Source: Clostridia bacterium
GTDB lineage: Bacteria; Bacillota; Clostridia; Christensenellales; Aristaeellaceae
DNA length: 53,751 nucleotides
Assembly (NCBI GenBank): GCA_030536295.1
Contig: JAUNQH010000009.1
Coordinates: 1 to 53,751 of the forward strand
Direction of reading: 5' to 3'
Positions 25,596 through 33,714 of the stretch are shown here, in pieces. The notes under the pieces were generated by a model. It had not been told where the DNA came from. It worked only from the letters and a program-made list of their open reading frames with translations, and did not search any database. A program made the position numbers and the translations under genes. Positions within the stretch are counted from its first letter, which is position 1. Each line of letters opens with the position of its first letter.

Positions 25596-26225
25596 TTACG
25601 ATCGCATCCTTTCGATCAGCGTTACGCAGTATGACTCCACATCGAACGGGTCAAGCGGGGAATCCGCTTTCAGATACAGCGGATGGTGGGGATGACCGGC
25701 TTTGCTGCGCGGCCCGGCCGTGACCCAGCGCGCGTTATGGCCGATGCCGACGCGCGCCATATCCAGCACGCAGCGCGGAAGATAATCCCGCTTTTCGATC
25801 ACAGCGCCCCAGGCGGCCCAGATGACCGGCTGAACGGACAGCGTACCGAGCAGCCAGTCAAACGCCCGGAGGTTCTCACGGCAGAGAACGGGGTTCGGTT
25901 CTTTTTCCATATCGTCCGGTACAGTGGCGCGCTGCGCGTAAACATTGAACATGACAAAGCTGTCAAACCCGTTGAAGGCGGCGACGCGCTGCGCGCTCTT
26001 CAGCGTGTTGTCCAGCCTGCCGGGCGCGGCGGTGGAAGGATTGACGCCGACGCAGATCAGCGGGCGGGAACCACGTGTGCCGAGGATATAACGGTATTCG
26101 GAATAGTGATCCGGCACATATAACCAGGCATCCCGGTCATACGGTTCGGCGCCGGTCGGCCGGAGCGCGTCTTCAAACAGCAGTACGCCCGCTTCGGCAG
26201 TGGTACACGCGGGGATATGTTTCAT
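25596..26225 (-). CDS. DUF1643-family protein
   Basis: The 209-residue cytoplasmic protein matches DUF1643 by its conserved blocks: RPLICVGVNPSTAAP (about residues 54-68), DNTLKSAQRVAAFNGF, MFNVYAQRAT and PVIWAAWG near residue 133, then GHPHHPLYL. Members are widespread in bacteria and phages, and no activity is established. GGAGGATGATCC precedes the ATG. It is the first gene of a six-gene minus-strand set, with a candidate promoter about 110 nt upstream. Confidence 0.85.
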   Translation of the reverse strand: MKHIPACTTAEAGVLLFEDALRPTGAEPYDRDAWLYVPDHYSEYRYILGTRGSRPLICVGVNPSTAAPGRLDNTLKSAQRVAAFNGFDSFVMFNVYAQRATVPDDMEKEPNPVLCRENLRAFDWLLGTLSVQPVIWAAWGAVIEKRDYLPRCVLDMARVGIGHNARWVTAGPRSKAGHPHHPLYLKADSPLDPFDVESYCVTLIERMRS

Positions 26226-26337
26226 GGATCATCCTCCGGCTGAAAAAAATTACTCCGGCGTCATGTGACGGTTACGTTAAAATTTCATTCCGCCGAAAAA
26301 AAGCCGTACACTTGATGCTGTGTTTCAGAATACCACT

Positions 26338-26366
26338 ATTCTACCATACGTGGGACGAACGGTAAA
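26338..26366 (-). promoter_or_regulatory. Promoter of the DUF1643-to-lepB gene set
   Basis: On the minus strand, TTTACC (26361-26366) and TAGAAT (26338-26343) are 17 nt apart, and TGG directly before TAGAAT makes an extended -10. The leader to the start codon would be about 105 nt. Confidence 0.55.
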
Positions 26367-26368
26367 GG

Positions 26369-26438
26369 GTAATACTTTTGTAAAAAGATTGTGTTCCGCA
26401 GGTGTTTGAAAAGGTCACAAAGAGTAACAGTTTTGTAA
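26369..26438. promoter_or_regulatory. Phased GTAA direct repeats, candidate regulator sites
   Basis: GTAA-N7-GTAA occurs at 26369-26383 and again at 26424-26438. Within each module the half-sites are 11 nt apart, and the modules begin 55 nt apart, five turns of 11 nt. Both share TTTTGTAA. The second module ends 22 nt upstream of the -35 box at 26461, and the first abuts the divergent -35 box at 26361. The spacing resembles sites of OmpR/PhoB-type regulators. The rest of the 319-nt gap (26226-26544) is leader sequence. Confidence 0.5.
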
Positions 26439-26460
26439 GGATATCAAGGCTCCGGAGCTA

Positions 26461-26489
26461 TTGACAGATATGCCTCCGACGGATATCCT
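26461..26489 (+). promoter_or_regulatory. Strong promoter of the secreted two-domain protein
   Basis: A consensus TTGACA (26461-26466) and TATCCT (26484-26489) are 17 nt apart, 55 nt before the ATG at 26545. Confidence 0.75.
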
Positions 26490-26544
26490 TAATTACATCA
26501 AGCAAGATTTTGCCAAATCCAAACATTGTCGGAGGTAAAGTGAA

Positions 26545-27324
26545 ATGAAGAAAACAATAATGGCACGTATCCTGACAGCGCTGCTGGCCGCGCTGCTGCT
26601 GGTGACCGCGGTCGCTCCCATCACCGCGAGCGCAGCCGCGAACATCAACGTGGCTCCGGTCATCACCGCCTACGGTCTGACCAAACCCACCAAGATCACT
26701 CAGGGCAATGCTTTCTCCATGCAGGGCTCCGTTTCCACGAACGCGGGCACCATCACCAAGATCACCGCGACCGTGACTGAGCGCAGCACGAACTGGGTGG
26801 TGCTGAGCGCGACCGTCCAGCCGAAGCTCAAGGCCGTGAACTTCCGCAACACCATCAACCAGAAGGTCCCCTTCGGCAAGCTGGGCGTCGGCAACTATAC
26901 GCTGAAGGTCGTCGTGACCGCCAAGTGCGGCACAAAGAGCACCACCAAGACCGTGATCAACCAGGGCTTCAGCGTGGTTGCCAAGCAGCCCACGATCACG
27001 CTGGCCGGCGCTGTTTATCCCACCACGATGAAGGTCGGCAACAAGCAGCCGATCCGCGGGGTCATCTCCGTTGACGCCTGCTCCGGCAGCAAGATCACCA
27101 AGGTCGTCGCGACCGTGAAGAACAGCAAGGGCAAGGTCATGATGCAGAGCGTCTTCAAGCCGAACAAGACCGTGTTTGATCTGCACTACACCGTGAACAA
27201 CGAGCTGACCTTCGGTCTGCTGCCCGTAGGCACCTATACCTACACGCTGACCGCCACCGCGACCTGCGGCAAGAGCACCTTCACGAAGACCCTGCTGAAC
27301 AAGACATTCAAAGTGACCAAGTAA
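26545..27324 (+). CDS. Secreted protein with two repeated Ig-like domains
   Basis: The 259-residue product has a signal peptide (MKKTIMARIL, then LLAALLLVTAVAP, cleavage near ASA) and two domains of about 110 residues (about 36-146 and 147-257). Shared landmarks are a P-T-x-(I/M)-x-x-G start, KITK-x-x-ATV, FG-x-L-x-VG-x-Y and C-terminal T-x-T-x-x-x-N-x-x-F-x-V. Each domain ends with a CG-containing strand. The mature protein is Lys- and Thr-rich and almost free of acidic residues. Beta-sandwich folds are likely. GGAGGTAAAGTG precedes the ATG. The function is not recognised; cell-surface or wall binding is a guess. Confidence 0.8.
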   Translation: MKKTIMARILTALLAALLLVTAVAPITASAAANINVAPVITAYGLTKPTKITQGNAFSMQGSVSTNAGTITKITATVTERSTNWVVLSATVQPKLKAVNFRNTINQKVPFGKLGVGNYTLKVVVTAKCGTKSTTKTVINQGFSVVAKQPTITLAGAVYPTTMKVGNKQPIRGVISVDACSGSKITKVVATVKNSKGKVMMQSVFKPNKTVFDLHYTVNNELTFGLLPVGTYTYTLTATATCGKSTFTKTLLNKTFKVTK

Positions 27325-27352
27325 GCGGATCCGCGTTCCTTCGGACGCGCCG

Positions 27353-27392
27353 CACTGAAAAAGGCATGCCGTACGGCATGCCTTTTTCAGTG
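27353..27392. terminator. 40-nt perfect palindrome, bidirectional terminator
   Basis: The sequence from CACTGAAAAAGGCATGCC through GTAC to its exact complement is a perfect 40-nt palindrome. Internal A and T runs allow termination on both strands, for the secreted protein gene (+) and aroC (-), whose ends flank it. Confidence 0.93.
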
Positions 27393-27405
27393 CTTTTCTG
27401 TTTTG

Positions 27406-28479
27406 TTACGGCCGCGGGGCAAGAAACAGATCAAGAATGCCGATCGCCGCGGCGGATTCAATGACCGGCACGGCACGGGGCAGAATGCACGGATCATTCC
27501 GGCCGGAGAAGGCGACCACAGCCTCTTTGCCGGACTGCAGGGAAACGGTCCTCTGCGGCAGGCGGATCGAAGGCGCGGCGCGGACGCAGCACCTGAAGAT
27601 GATGGGCGCGCCTGTGGAGATACCGCCGAGCACGCCGCCGGCGTGATTTGTCTCCGGAACGATCTTTCCGCCCCGCGGGACCCACGGGTCATTGCTTTCA
27701 AGACCTGTCATCCCGGCAAAGCCGAAGCCTTCGCCGAAGGATACACCTTTGACGGCCGGTACGGAAAACAGCAGCCGCGAGAGCGTGCTTTCGACGCTGT
27801 CAAAGAACGGTTCGCCGATGCCGGCCGGAAGCCCGGTGACCGTGCATTCGATCTCGCCGCCGACGGAATCACCTGCCGCGGCAGCGCTCAGGATCGTTTT
27901 TTCCATCTCCGCGTCCAGCCCGGAGCGCAGCACGGGAAGACGCATGTCTTTCAGACGCCGGAGATCCTCCGGCCGGGCGGGATCCAGCGGATCATCCGTC
28001 AGAGCGCCGAGACGCGCGATATGGGCGTATATCCCGATGCCGTGCTTTTCCAGATACTGCATGCACAGACCGCCGGCGAAGACCAGCGGAGCCGTCAGCC
28101 GGCCGGAAGCATGACCGCCGCCCCGGTGATCCTCAGCTCCGTGATACCGGATATGCGCGGGGAGATCCGCGTGCGACGGTCTGGGCAGATCCAGCGGTCC
28201 GCAGTCGTCACCCGGATCGGTATTCCGGATCACAACACATAATGGCTGACCGGTCGTGTGCCCGTTCAGCACACCGCTCAGTATTTCGGGCTCATCCGCT
28301 TCACGGCGGGAGGACACGAGCGGACCCGTGCCCGGCGCGCGCCGCGCGAGCAGCGCGCGGAGCGCTTCCGTATCGATCTCCATGCCGGCGGGAAAACCGT
28401 CCATCACGATCCCGACGGCGGGTCCGCGGCTCTGTCCGAAAAGCGAGAGCCGCAGGTTCGTACCGATCATACTGCTCAT
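27406..28479 (-). CDS. aroC: Chorismate synthase
   Basis: AroC makes chorismate from EPSP with reduced FMN, the last shikimate step. The 357-residue protein has RPSHADLPAHIRY (around residue 100), EDHRGGGHASGRLTAP, a central GDSVGGEIECTVTGLPAGIG and the C-terminal ETNHAGGVLGGISTGAPI. The length is normal. The ATG at 28479 overlaps the aroA stop as ATGA and follows GGAAGA; an upstream in-frame start at 28506 lies inside aroA. With aroA it forms a two-gene unit ending at the palindromic terminator. Confidence 0.95.
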   Translation of the reverse strand: MSSMIGTNLRLSLFGQSRGPAVGIVMDGFPAGMEIDTEALRALLARRAPGTGPLVSSRREADEPEILSGVLNGHTTGQPLCVVIRNTDPGDDCGPLDLPRPSHADLPAHIRYHGAEDHRGGGHASGRLTAPLVFAGGLCMQYLEKHGIGIYAHIARLGALTDDPLDPARPEDLRRLKDMRLPVLRSGLDAEMEKTILSAAAAGDSVGGEIECTVTGLPAGIGEPFFDSVESTLSRLLFSVPAVKGVSFGEGFGFAGMTGLESNDPWVPRGGKIVPETNHAGGVLGGISTGAPIIFRCCVRAAPSIRLPQRTVSLQSGKEAVVAFSGRNDPCILPRAVPVIESAAAIGILDLFLAPRP

Positions 28480-29660
28480 GATATTCTTCCTCCGAGTGCC
28501 TGCCATTCTTCAATAAAGCCGGGCCAGGATCTTACGGCGCGGTCCGCGCCCTGAACGGAAACGGGAGCGCGGCAGCGCGTGGAAGCCAGCGCCGCGGCCA
28601 TGATCATGCGGTGATCGCCCGCGCAGTCAGGCATAACGCCGCCCGCGTATTCCGGCGTGCCTTCGATGATGATCGTATCGCCGTCCGCACGGGCATATCC
28701 GCCGAGCGCGCGGATCATGGCCGGGATGCCGGAAAGCCTGTCGCTTTCCTTGAAACGCAGGCGGCCGCAGCCGGTGAGCACATGTGTGCCGGGCCGCAGA
28801 CCGAGCGTTACGGCCAGCACAGGCGCCAGATCCGGGCAGGACGACAGGTCATACGGGCCTGATGAATCCAGCAGCCCGGAGATCGCTCCGTCCGGCTGGT
28901 AAGTGTGCTCCGGCTGATCGGCCGTCACTTCATGCCCGAGTGCCCGCAGGCAGACGATCAGCGCGGCGGCGGAGCAATCCGCCTCCGCGGTTGCCTCAAA
29001 CGGACGGAAGGCGGCATTGCCGCGGATATGCCATGTGAAAGGCGCGAGGCGCTCCGCGGATACGCCCGCGTCCGCAAGCGCCTGTTCCGTCATCCGGATA
29101 TAGCCGGCGGATACAGGCGCGTCTCCGGCGCAGAGCACGGATTCACCGGGTATACAGGACAGCGCCGTCAACAGACCGGAAACGAACTGACCGGAAACGG
29201 ACGCATCCACATGATAGTGCCCCGCGGACAGGCTGCCGCGGACAATGATCCGGTTTCCGTCACGCGTGACGGACATGTCCGGGAGGCAACCGGTATAACC
29301 GCTCAGCGGCCGGTCCGCCAGACGGCCGGATGTGACCAGAACGGCACCGCCGCACCGCGCGAGGCAGACAGGCATCAGCAGCCGCAGCATCGTGGCGCTC
29401 TCGCCGCAGTGCAGCTCCGGCATCCGCGGGAAAACGGACGGCCCGCTCAGCAGAAGGTCTTCTCCGCGCCATACGGCGCGCGCACCCAGTGATTCCAGCG
29501 CGCGGAGCGTGGCGGACGTATCTTCCGACAGCGCGCAGGAACGGATCACGGATCCTTCCGGACACAGGGCGGCGCAGATCAGACGGCGGTGTATATCCGA
29601 TTTGGAGCGGGGAAGGCGCGCGTGCCCCCTCAGCTCCGAAGGATGGAAGGTCAAAGTCAC
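28476..29660 (-). CDS. aroA: EPSP synthase (3-phosphoshikimate 1-carboxyvinyltransferase)
   Basis: AroA joins PEP to shikimate-3-phosphate. The 394-residue protein is shorter than the usual 425-440. It has LPRSKSDIHRRLI (S3P/PEP-binding Lys-Ser), HCGESATMLRLLMP where most enzymes have GNSGTxxR, RPLSGY, VSGQFVSGLL, the catalytic-loop RLRFKESDR, and the C-terminal DHRMIMAAA. Every key charged residue looks present. It starts with GTG at 29660, with GGAG 11 nt upstream; no ATG in frame fits better. The compressed sequence places it in a divergent clostridial group of AroA. Confidence 0.92.
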   Translation of the reverse strand: MTLTFHPSELRGHARLPRSKSDIHRRLICAALCPEGSVIRSCALSEDTSATLRALESLGARAVWRGEDLLLSGPSVFPRMPELHCGESATMLRLLMPVCLARCGGAVLVTSGRLADRPLSGYTGCLPDMSVTRDGNRIIVRGSLSAGHYHVDASVSGQFVSGLLTALSCIPGESVLCAGDAPVSAGYIRMTEQALADAGVSAERLAPFTWHIRGNAAFRPFEATAEADCSAAALIVCLRALGHEVTADQPEHTYQPDGAISGLLDSSGPYDLSSCPDLAPVLAVTLGLRPGTHVLTGCGRLRFKESDRLSGIPAMIRALGGYARADGDTIIIEGTPEYAGGVMPDCAGDHRMIMAAALASTRCRAPVSVQGADRAVRSWPGFIEEWQALGGRIS

Positions 29661-29683
29661 GTTTCATTCATCTCCATAAGGTC

Positions 29684-29712
29684 ATTGTAACCCCGGAAAG
29701 CGCAAAACGCAA
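29684..29712 (-). promoter_or_regulatory. Promoter of aroA-aroC
   Basis: On the minus strand, TTGCGT (29707-29712) and TACAAT (29684-29689) are 17 nt apart, and the -10 box is 24 nt before the GTG start. Confidence 0.65.
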
Positions 29713-29742
29713 GCCGCGGAAGCGTCCGAAACGCATGCATGC

Positions 29743-29771
29743 TTGCAATTCGGGCAAATATGGGATAAAAT
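29743..29771 (+). promoter_or_regulatory. Promoter of DUF2232-rplI-dnaB-yhaM
   Basis: TTGCAA (29743-29748) and TAAAAT (29766-29771) are 17 nt apart, 30 nt before the ATG at 29801 and divergent from the aroA promoter. Confidence 0.7.
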
Positions 29772-29800
29772 AGAGTGAATAAGTATCGGGAGGTGACGGA

Positions 29801-30826
29801 ATGCCGAAGGAGCCGAAGAAATGGGTCGTACCGGTGATCATGATCATCGCCGCGATCGTGACCGCGGTCAACGGCGTTCTGCCGCTGACGGTGCTGCTGC
29901 TGATCCTGCCGCCGGTATCCGCCGCGCTCGCGTACGCGGCCGGGCCGGTTCCGACGGCTGCCGTGTGCGTATCCGCGGCCGCGGGCTGTATCTACGCGTT
30001 GCCGGGCGTGTTCGGGATCGCGGGCGCCGGCTGGTGCTGTCTGACATGCGCGGCTGCCGTGATCCCTTTCCGGCATAAGGCTGTGCGCCCGATCCTGTGG
30101 GCCGCGCTGCCGATGCTGATGTGGGCTGTGCTGCTGGCTGTGCTGAACGGGATCTATGACCGGGCGATCATCCCCGGTCTGGCGCTGACCGCGCAGGATA
30201 TCGTTGAATCGAGCCCAGACTGCGTTGAGATCCTGCTGCGCGCGTACAGCTCGGGTCTGGCGCGGCTGGAAGGGACCGAAGCTCTGGTGCCCGCGTATTC
30301 CGTGATGGGCAGGACAGTGATGACGGAATACGTGAAAATGCAGCTGCTGTACAGTCTGCGGGTCTCGATCGAGAAGCTGCTGCCCGGCATGATGTGCACG
30401 GGGATCGTATGGCATACCGCGATCAACGCGCTGTTGTGCGTGTGGCTGCCTGATCTGCTGCGCCGCAAAAGCGGGGAGAAAGGTCTGCTGCCGTCTCCGG
30501 AAGGATGGTATATTCCGGGCGGCATCGGGGCCGCTGCCGTTTCGCTGTGCGCCGGCTGGCTGCTGACTTTTCTCGCGGAGGAAGGTCCGGTGTACTATCT
30601 GGGCCTGCTCTGTTCCAACGTGTTCCGGGTACTTTTCCTGATCCAGGGCGTCTGCCTGATGCTGTGGCTGGAAAAACGGATGGGCATGCGTGTGCTCGGC
30701 AGGACACTTTGGGTCCTGATCATGACCTTGCTGGCCCCCGTGATCCCGATCGTGATGGGATTGATCGACCAGCGGCGCGATATACGCAATCTGAGAAAGA
30801 TGGATATAAAGGAGGATACAAAATGA
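29801..30826 (+). CDS. DUF2232/YybS-type membrane protein
   Basis: The 341-residue integral membrane protein has eight or nine hydrophobic segments in the order expected for DUF2232 (YybS-like) proteins, and it sits upstream of rplI and dnaB as yybS does in Bacillus. Family members may relate to S-type (ECF-like) membrane proteins; no substrate is known. GGAGGTGACGGA precedes the ATG. The gene ends in an ATGA overlap with rplI. In Bacillus, gdpP (yybT) lies between yybS and rplI; it is absent here. Confidence 0.78.
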   Translation: MPKEPKKWVVPVIMIIAAIVTAVNGVLPLTVLLLILPPVSAALAYAAGPVPTAAVCVSAAAGCIYALPGVFGIAGAGWCCLTCAAAVIPFRHKAVRPILWAALPMLMWAVLLAVLNGIYDRAIIPGLALTAQDIVESSPDCVEILLRAYSSGLARLEGTEALVPAYSVMGRTVMTEYVKMQLLYSLRVSIEKLLPGMMCTGIVWHTAINALLCVWLPDLLRRKSGEKGLLPSPEGWYIPGGIGAAAVSLCAGWLLTFLAEEGPVYYLGLLCSNVFRVLFLIQGVCLMLWLEKRMGMRVLGRTLWVLIMTLLAPVIPIVMGLIDQRRDIRNLRKMDIKEDTK

Positions 30827-31275
30827 AAGTCGTATTGCTGCAGGATGTAAAGAATATCGGAAAGAGGGATGATATCCTGAACGTATCCGACGGATACGCG
30901 CGCAACTTCCTGTTTCCGCAGAAGCTGGCGGCGGAAGCGACGCCCGGCACCCTGAAGGAGATCGAAAAGAAAAAGGCCGCCCGTGACGCGCGTGAGGCCG
31001 AACAGCTGAAAGCCGCGCGTGAGAAGGCGGCTTCCCTGAAGGGAAAGGTCATTGAGCTCGGGGTCAAGTGCGGGGAAAAAGGCCGTCTCTACGGCAGCGT
31101 GACCAGCGCGGAAGTGGCTGACGCGCTGGCGCAGCAGCACGGGATCACGGTGGACAAGCGCAAGATCGATCTCGGCGACCCCATCCGTGAAGTGGGTGAA
31201 CGCACGATCAGCGTATGGCTGTATACCGGTGTGACGACCGAGATGAAACTGCATATCACGCCGATGACCAAATAA
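30823..31275 (+). CDS. rplI: Ribosomal protein bL9
   Basis: bL9 binds 23S rRNA near the L1 stalk and helps keep the reading frame. The 150-residue product starts [19 protein letters not shown] and contains the N-terminal signature [13 protein letters not shown]. The long Lys/Glu/Ala connecting helix follows, then the C-terminal domain with [16 protein letters not shown]. The length is normal. GGAGGATACAAA precedes the ATG, which overlaps the DUF2232 stop. Frames that start earlier in the same reading frame lie inside the upstream gene. Confidence 0.97.
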   Translation: MKVVLLQDVKNIGKRDDILNVSDGYARNFLFPQKLAAEATPGTLKEIEKKKAARDAREAEQLKAAREKAASLKGKVIELGVKCGEKGRLYGSVTSAEVADALAQQHGITVDKRKIDLGDPIREVGERTISVWLYTGVTTEMKLHITPMTK

Positions 31276-31277
31276 GA

Positions 31278-31293
31278 CCCGTGTTCTCACGGG
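31278..31293 (+). other. Small hairpin between rplI and dnaB
   Basis: CCCGTG and CACGGG form a 6-bp stem with a TTCT tetraloop just after the rplI stop. There is no T run, so it is more likely an RNA-stability or processing element than a terminator. Confidence 0.4.
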
Positions 31294-31310
31294 AGACCGG
31301 GAGCAACGAG

Positions 31311-32678
31311 ATGGATGAATCGATGGAGCTGCGGGGTCTGACACCTCCGAGCAGCCTGGAAGCGGAAAAAAGCGTGCTCGGCGCGCTGCTGCGGGATCCC
31401 AATGCCGTGCTGACAGCTGCCGAACAGCTGAAGGAAGAGGATTTTTACGATCCCGCGCACAGGGAGATATATTCCGCCATGATGGCGCTGCATACGCAGC
31501 GGTCTCCTGTGGATCTGGTGACCGTGGATACGGAACTTTGCCGGCGCGGCACATCCGAAGGCACACACGGGACCACATACCTTGTGGATCTGATCAGCTA
31601 TGTTCCCACGACGCTGAATGTGCAGGCGTACATCAACATCGTGCTGGAAAAGAGCACGCTCCGGAAGCTGATCGCCGCGGGTCAGGAGATCACGAAGGAA
31701 AGCTATCAGCAGATGACGCCGCTGCAGGAGCTGCTCGCCAAGGCTGAAAAGTCGATCTTTGATATCGTGATGAAGCGCTCCGACGGCGAAAGCCTGAAAC
31801 CCGTGAACGAAGTGCTGATGAACACGTACGAGCAGATCGAGGAGCTGAGCAGAAACCCGGGCGGTCTTGCCGGCGTTCCGACCGGCTTTATCGATCTGGA
31901 CAATTATCTGACGGGCATGCACGGCGGGGAGCTGATCCTGGTCGGCGCCCGGCCTTCCATGGGTAAGACATCATTCGCGATGAATATCGCGAGCTATGCC
32001 GCGCTGACGGCGAACAAGACGGTTGCGGTATTCTCACTGGAAATGCCCCGTGAACAGATCGTGATGCGTATGCTCTGCTCGGACGCGCGTGTTGACATGC
32101 AGAAGGTGCGCAAGGGTCTGCTGACGGAAAATGACTGGATGAGGCTGGCAAAAACGCTCGGTCCCATGTCCGCGGCGAAGATGTATATCGACGATACCGC
32201 CGCGATCACGCCCACACAGCTGAGATCGCGCTGCCGCAGGCTGATGACCGAGAAGGGGCTTGACCTGATCGTGCTTGACTATCTGGGCCTGATGCAGACT
32301 GACAGCCGGGTAGAAAGCCGGCAGCTGGAGGTCAGCGAGATCAGCCGTCAGCTGAAAGCGATCGCCAAGGAACTGAATGTGCCGCTGGTCGCCTGCGCGC
32401 AGCTGTCGCGCGCCAACAAGGACCGCAATGACAAACGCCCGATCCTGAGCGACCTGCGTGATTCAGGTTCCATTGAGCAGGATGCCGACGTGGTCATGTT
32501 CCTGCATCGTGAGGAGTATTATGATCACGATACGGAGGACAAGAACATCGGCGAGGTGATCATTGCCAAACAGCGCAACGGTCCGCTGGGCACCGTGAAG
32601 CTGGCATGGCTGAGCGAATATACGACCTTCGCCACCTTGGCAAGGGATCCGGAAAATAACCGGGACAAACCGTACTGA
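31311..32678 (+). CDS. dnaB: Replicative DNA helicase
   Basis: DnaB unwinds DNA at the replication fork as a hexamer. The 455-residue protein has the N-terminal DnaB domain (PPSSLEAEKSVLGALLRDP at about residues 10-28) and a RecA-like C-terminal domain with Walker A GARPSMGKTSFA near residue 211, AVFSLEMP, Walker B LDLIVLDYLGLM, SRQLKAIAKELNVPLVACAQ and the arginine-finger region SIEQDADVVMFLHR. The ATG at 31311 gives the family N terminus. The start at 31215 lies inside rplI in another frame. It is 17 nt upstream of yhaM. Confidence 0.97.
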   Translation: MDESMELRGLTPPSSLEAEKSVLGALLRDPNAVLTAAEQLKEEDFYDPAHREIYSAMMALHTQRSPVDLVTVDTELCRRGTSEGTHGTTYLVDLISYVPTTLNVQAYINIVLEKSTLRKLIAAGQEITKESYQQMTPLQELLAKAEKSIFDIVMKRSDGESLKPVNEVLMNTYEQIEELSRNPGGLAGVPTGFIDLDNYLTGMHGGELILVGARPSMGKTSFAMNIASYAALTANKTVAVFSLEMPREQIVMRMLCSDARVDMQKVRKGLLTENDWMRLAKTLGPMSAAKMYIDDTAAITPTQLRSRCRRLMTEKGLDLIVLDYLGLMQTDSRVESRQLEVSEISRQLKAIAKELNVPLVACAQLSRANKDRNDKRPILSDLRDSGSIEQDADVVMFLHREEYYDHDTEDKNIGEVIIAKQRNGPLGTVKLAWLSEYTTFATLARDPENNRDKPY

Positions 32679-32695
32679 TGCAGGAGAAGTGAGAC

Positions 32696-33646
32696 ATGGA
32701 TCTGACAATCAGCGAATTTGAAAAGGGCAATACCTATGAGGGTTTTCTGCTGGTCCGGTACGCCGAGCGGAAAAAAGACTCAAAAGATCACTTTTATGTG
32801 GATATGAACCTCGGTGACAGAAGCGGCGAGATCAACTGCAAGCACTGGGATCCCAACGCGGCGGCGCCGGCGGTCGGAAGCGTGGTCCGCGTCCGCGGCA
32901 CCGTGCAGGAATTCAACGGCCGCCTGCAGTTCAGGATCGAGGAGATCCGTCCGGCGAAAAAGGATGACGATGTGGATATGCGCCTTCTTGTCGCCAGCGC
33001 GCCGGAACCGGCGGAAAAAATGCGCGCGGAGATCAGGGAGACGGTTGAAGGGTTCACAAGCGGGAAACTGAAGAAGCTGGTCAATGAGATGCTGACGGAC
33101 GCCGATCCCATGCTGATGTATTATCCCGCGGCGCAGCGGATGCATCACGCGGAACGCTCCGGCCTGCTGCATCATACAACAAGCATGCTGCGGCTGGCAA
33201 AGGCCATGATCCCGGTCTATCCGTTCCTGAACGCCGATCTGCTGTATGCCGGCGTGATCCTGCATGATCTGGGCAAGATCGATGAGATGAAGAGCGACGC
33301 GCTCGGGAACGTGACGGACTACACGCGGGACGGGCAGCTGCTCGGTCACCTCGTGAAAGGTGTGGCGAAGCTGGAAAAGACGGCGGAGCGTCTGGGCATC
33401 GATGACGAGACCGTGATCCTGCTGGAGCACATGCTGCTGAGCCATCACGGGGAGAGCGATTACGGCAGCCCGAAGCCCCCGATGTTTCCGGAAGCGGAGG
33501 CGCTTCACTGGCTGGATATGATGGACGCGCGCCTGAACACCATGCAGGGCGTTGAGGAACGGACGCGTCCGGGTACGTTCTCGGAGCGGGTCACGGGCCT
33601 TGACCGCCGGGTCTACCATCCCGATTATGACAAACTGAATCCCTGA
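32696..33646 (+). CDS. yhaM: YhaM-type 3'-5' exoribonuclease
   Basis: YhaM degrades short RNAs and some single-stranded DNA from the 3' end. The 316-residue protein begins with an OB-fold (residues about 1-90, with FYVDMNLGDRSGEINCKHWD) and continues with an HD domain whose metal ligands are visible in GLLHHTTSML, GVILHDLGKIDE and HMLLSHHGESDYGSP. The length matches the family. CAGGAGAAGTGAG precedes the ATG. It closes the dnaB gene set and could act in RNA turnover or, through its DNA activity, near replication. Confidence 0.92.
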   Translation: MDLTISEFEKGNTYEGFLLVRYAERKKDSKDHFYVDMNLGDRSGEINCKHWDPNAAAPAVGSVVRVRGTVQEFNGRLQFRIEEIRPAKKDDDVDMRLLVASAPEPAEKMRAEIRETVEGFTSGKLKKLVNEMLTDADPMLMYYPAAQRMHHAERSGLLHHTTSMLRLAKAMIPVYPFLNADLLYAGVILHDLGKIDEMKSDALGNVTDYTRDGQLLGHLVKGVAKLEKTAERLGIDDETVILLEHMLLSHHGESDYGSPKPPMFPEAEALHWLDMMDARLNTMQGVEERTRPGTFSERVTGLDRRVYHPDYDKLNP

Positions 33647-33653
33647 GGAACAA

Positions 33654-33671
33654 ACGGACCCGGTGGTCCGT
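33654..33671 (+). other. Small hairpin after yhaM
   Basis: ACGGACC and GGTCCGT form a 7-bp stem with loop CGGT, 8 nt after the yhaM stop and without a T run. It could pause polymerase or protect the 3' end. Confidence 0.4.
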
Positions 33672-33714
33672 CAGATCATAGGAAGCAAATTCAACGCAAT
33701 GGAGGAGAACAACC

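Noticed and set aside
26369..26438. Direct repeats considered as a CRISPR remnant
   Set aside because: Units are only about 15-20 nt, imperfect and two in number; the promoter context fits regulator sites better.
29260..29667. Alternative frame starting MKRDFDLPSF at the aroA start
   Set aside because: It begins with an ATG near a ribosome site but lacks any family pattern, whereas the GTG frame gives AroA.
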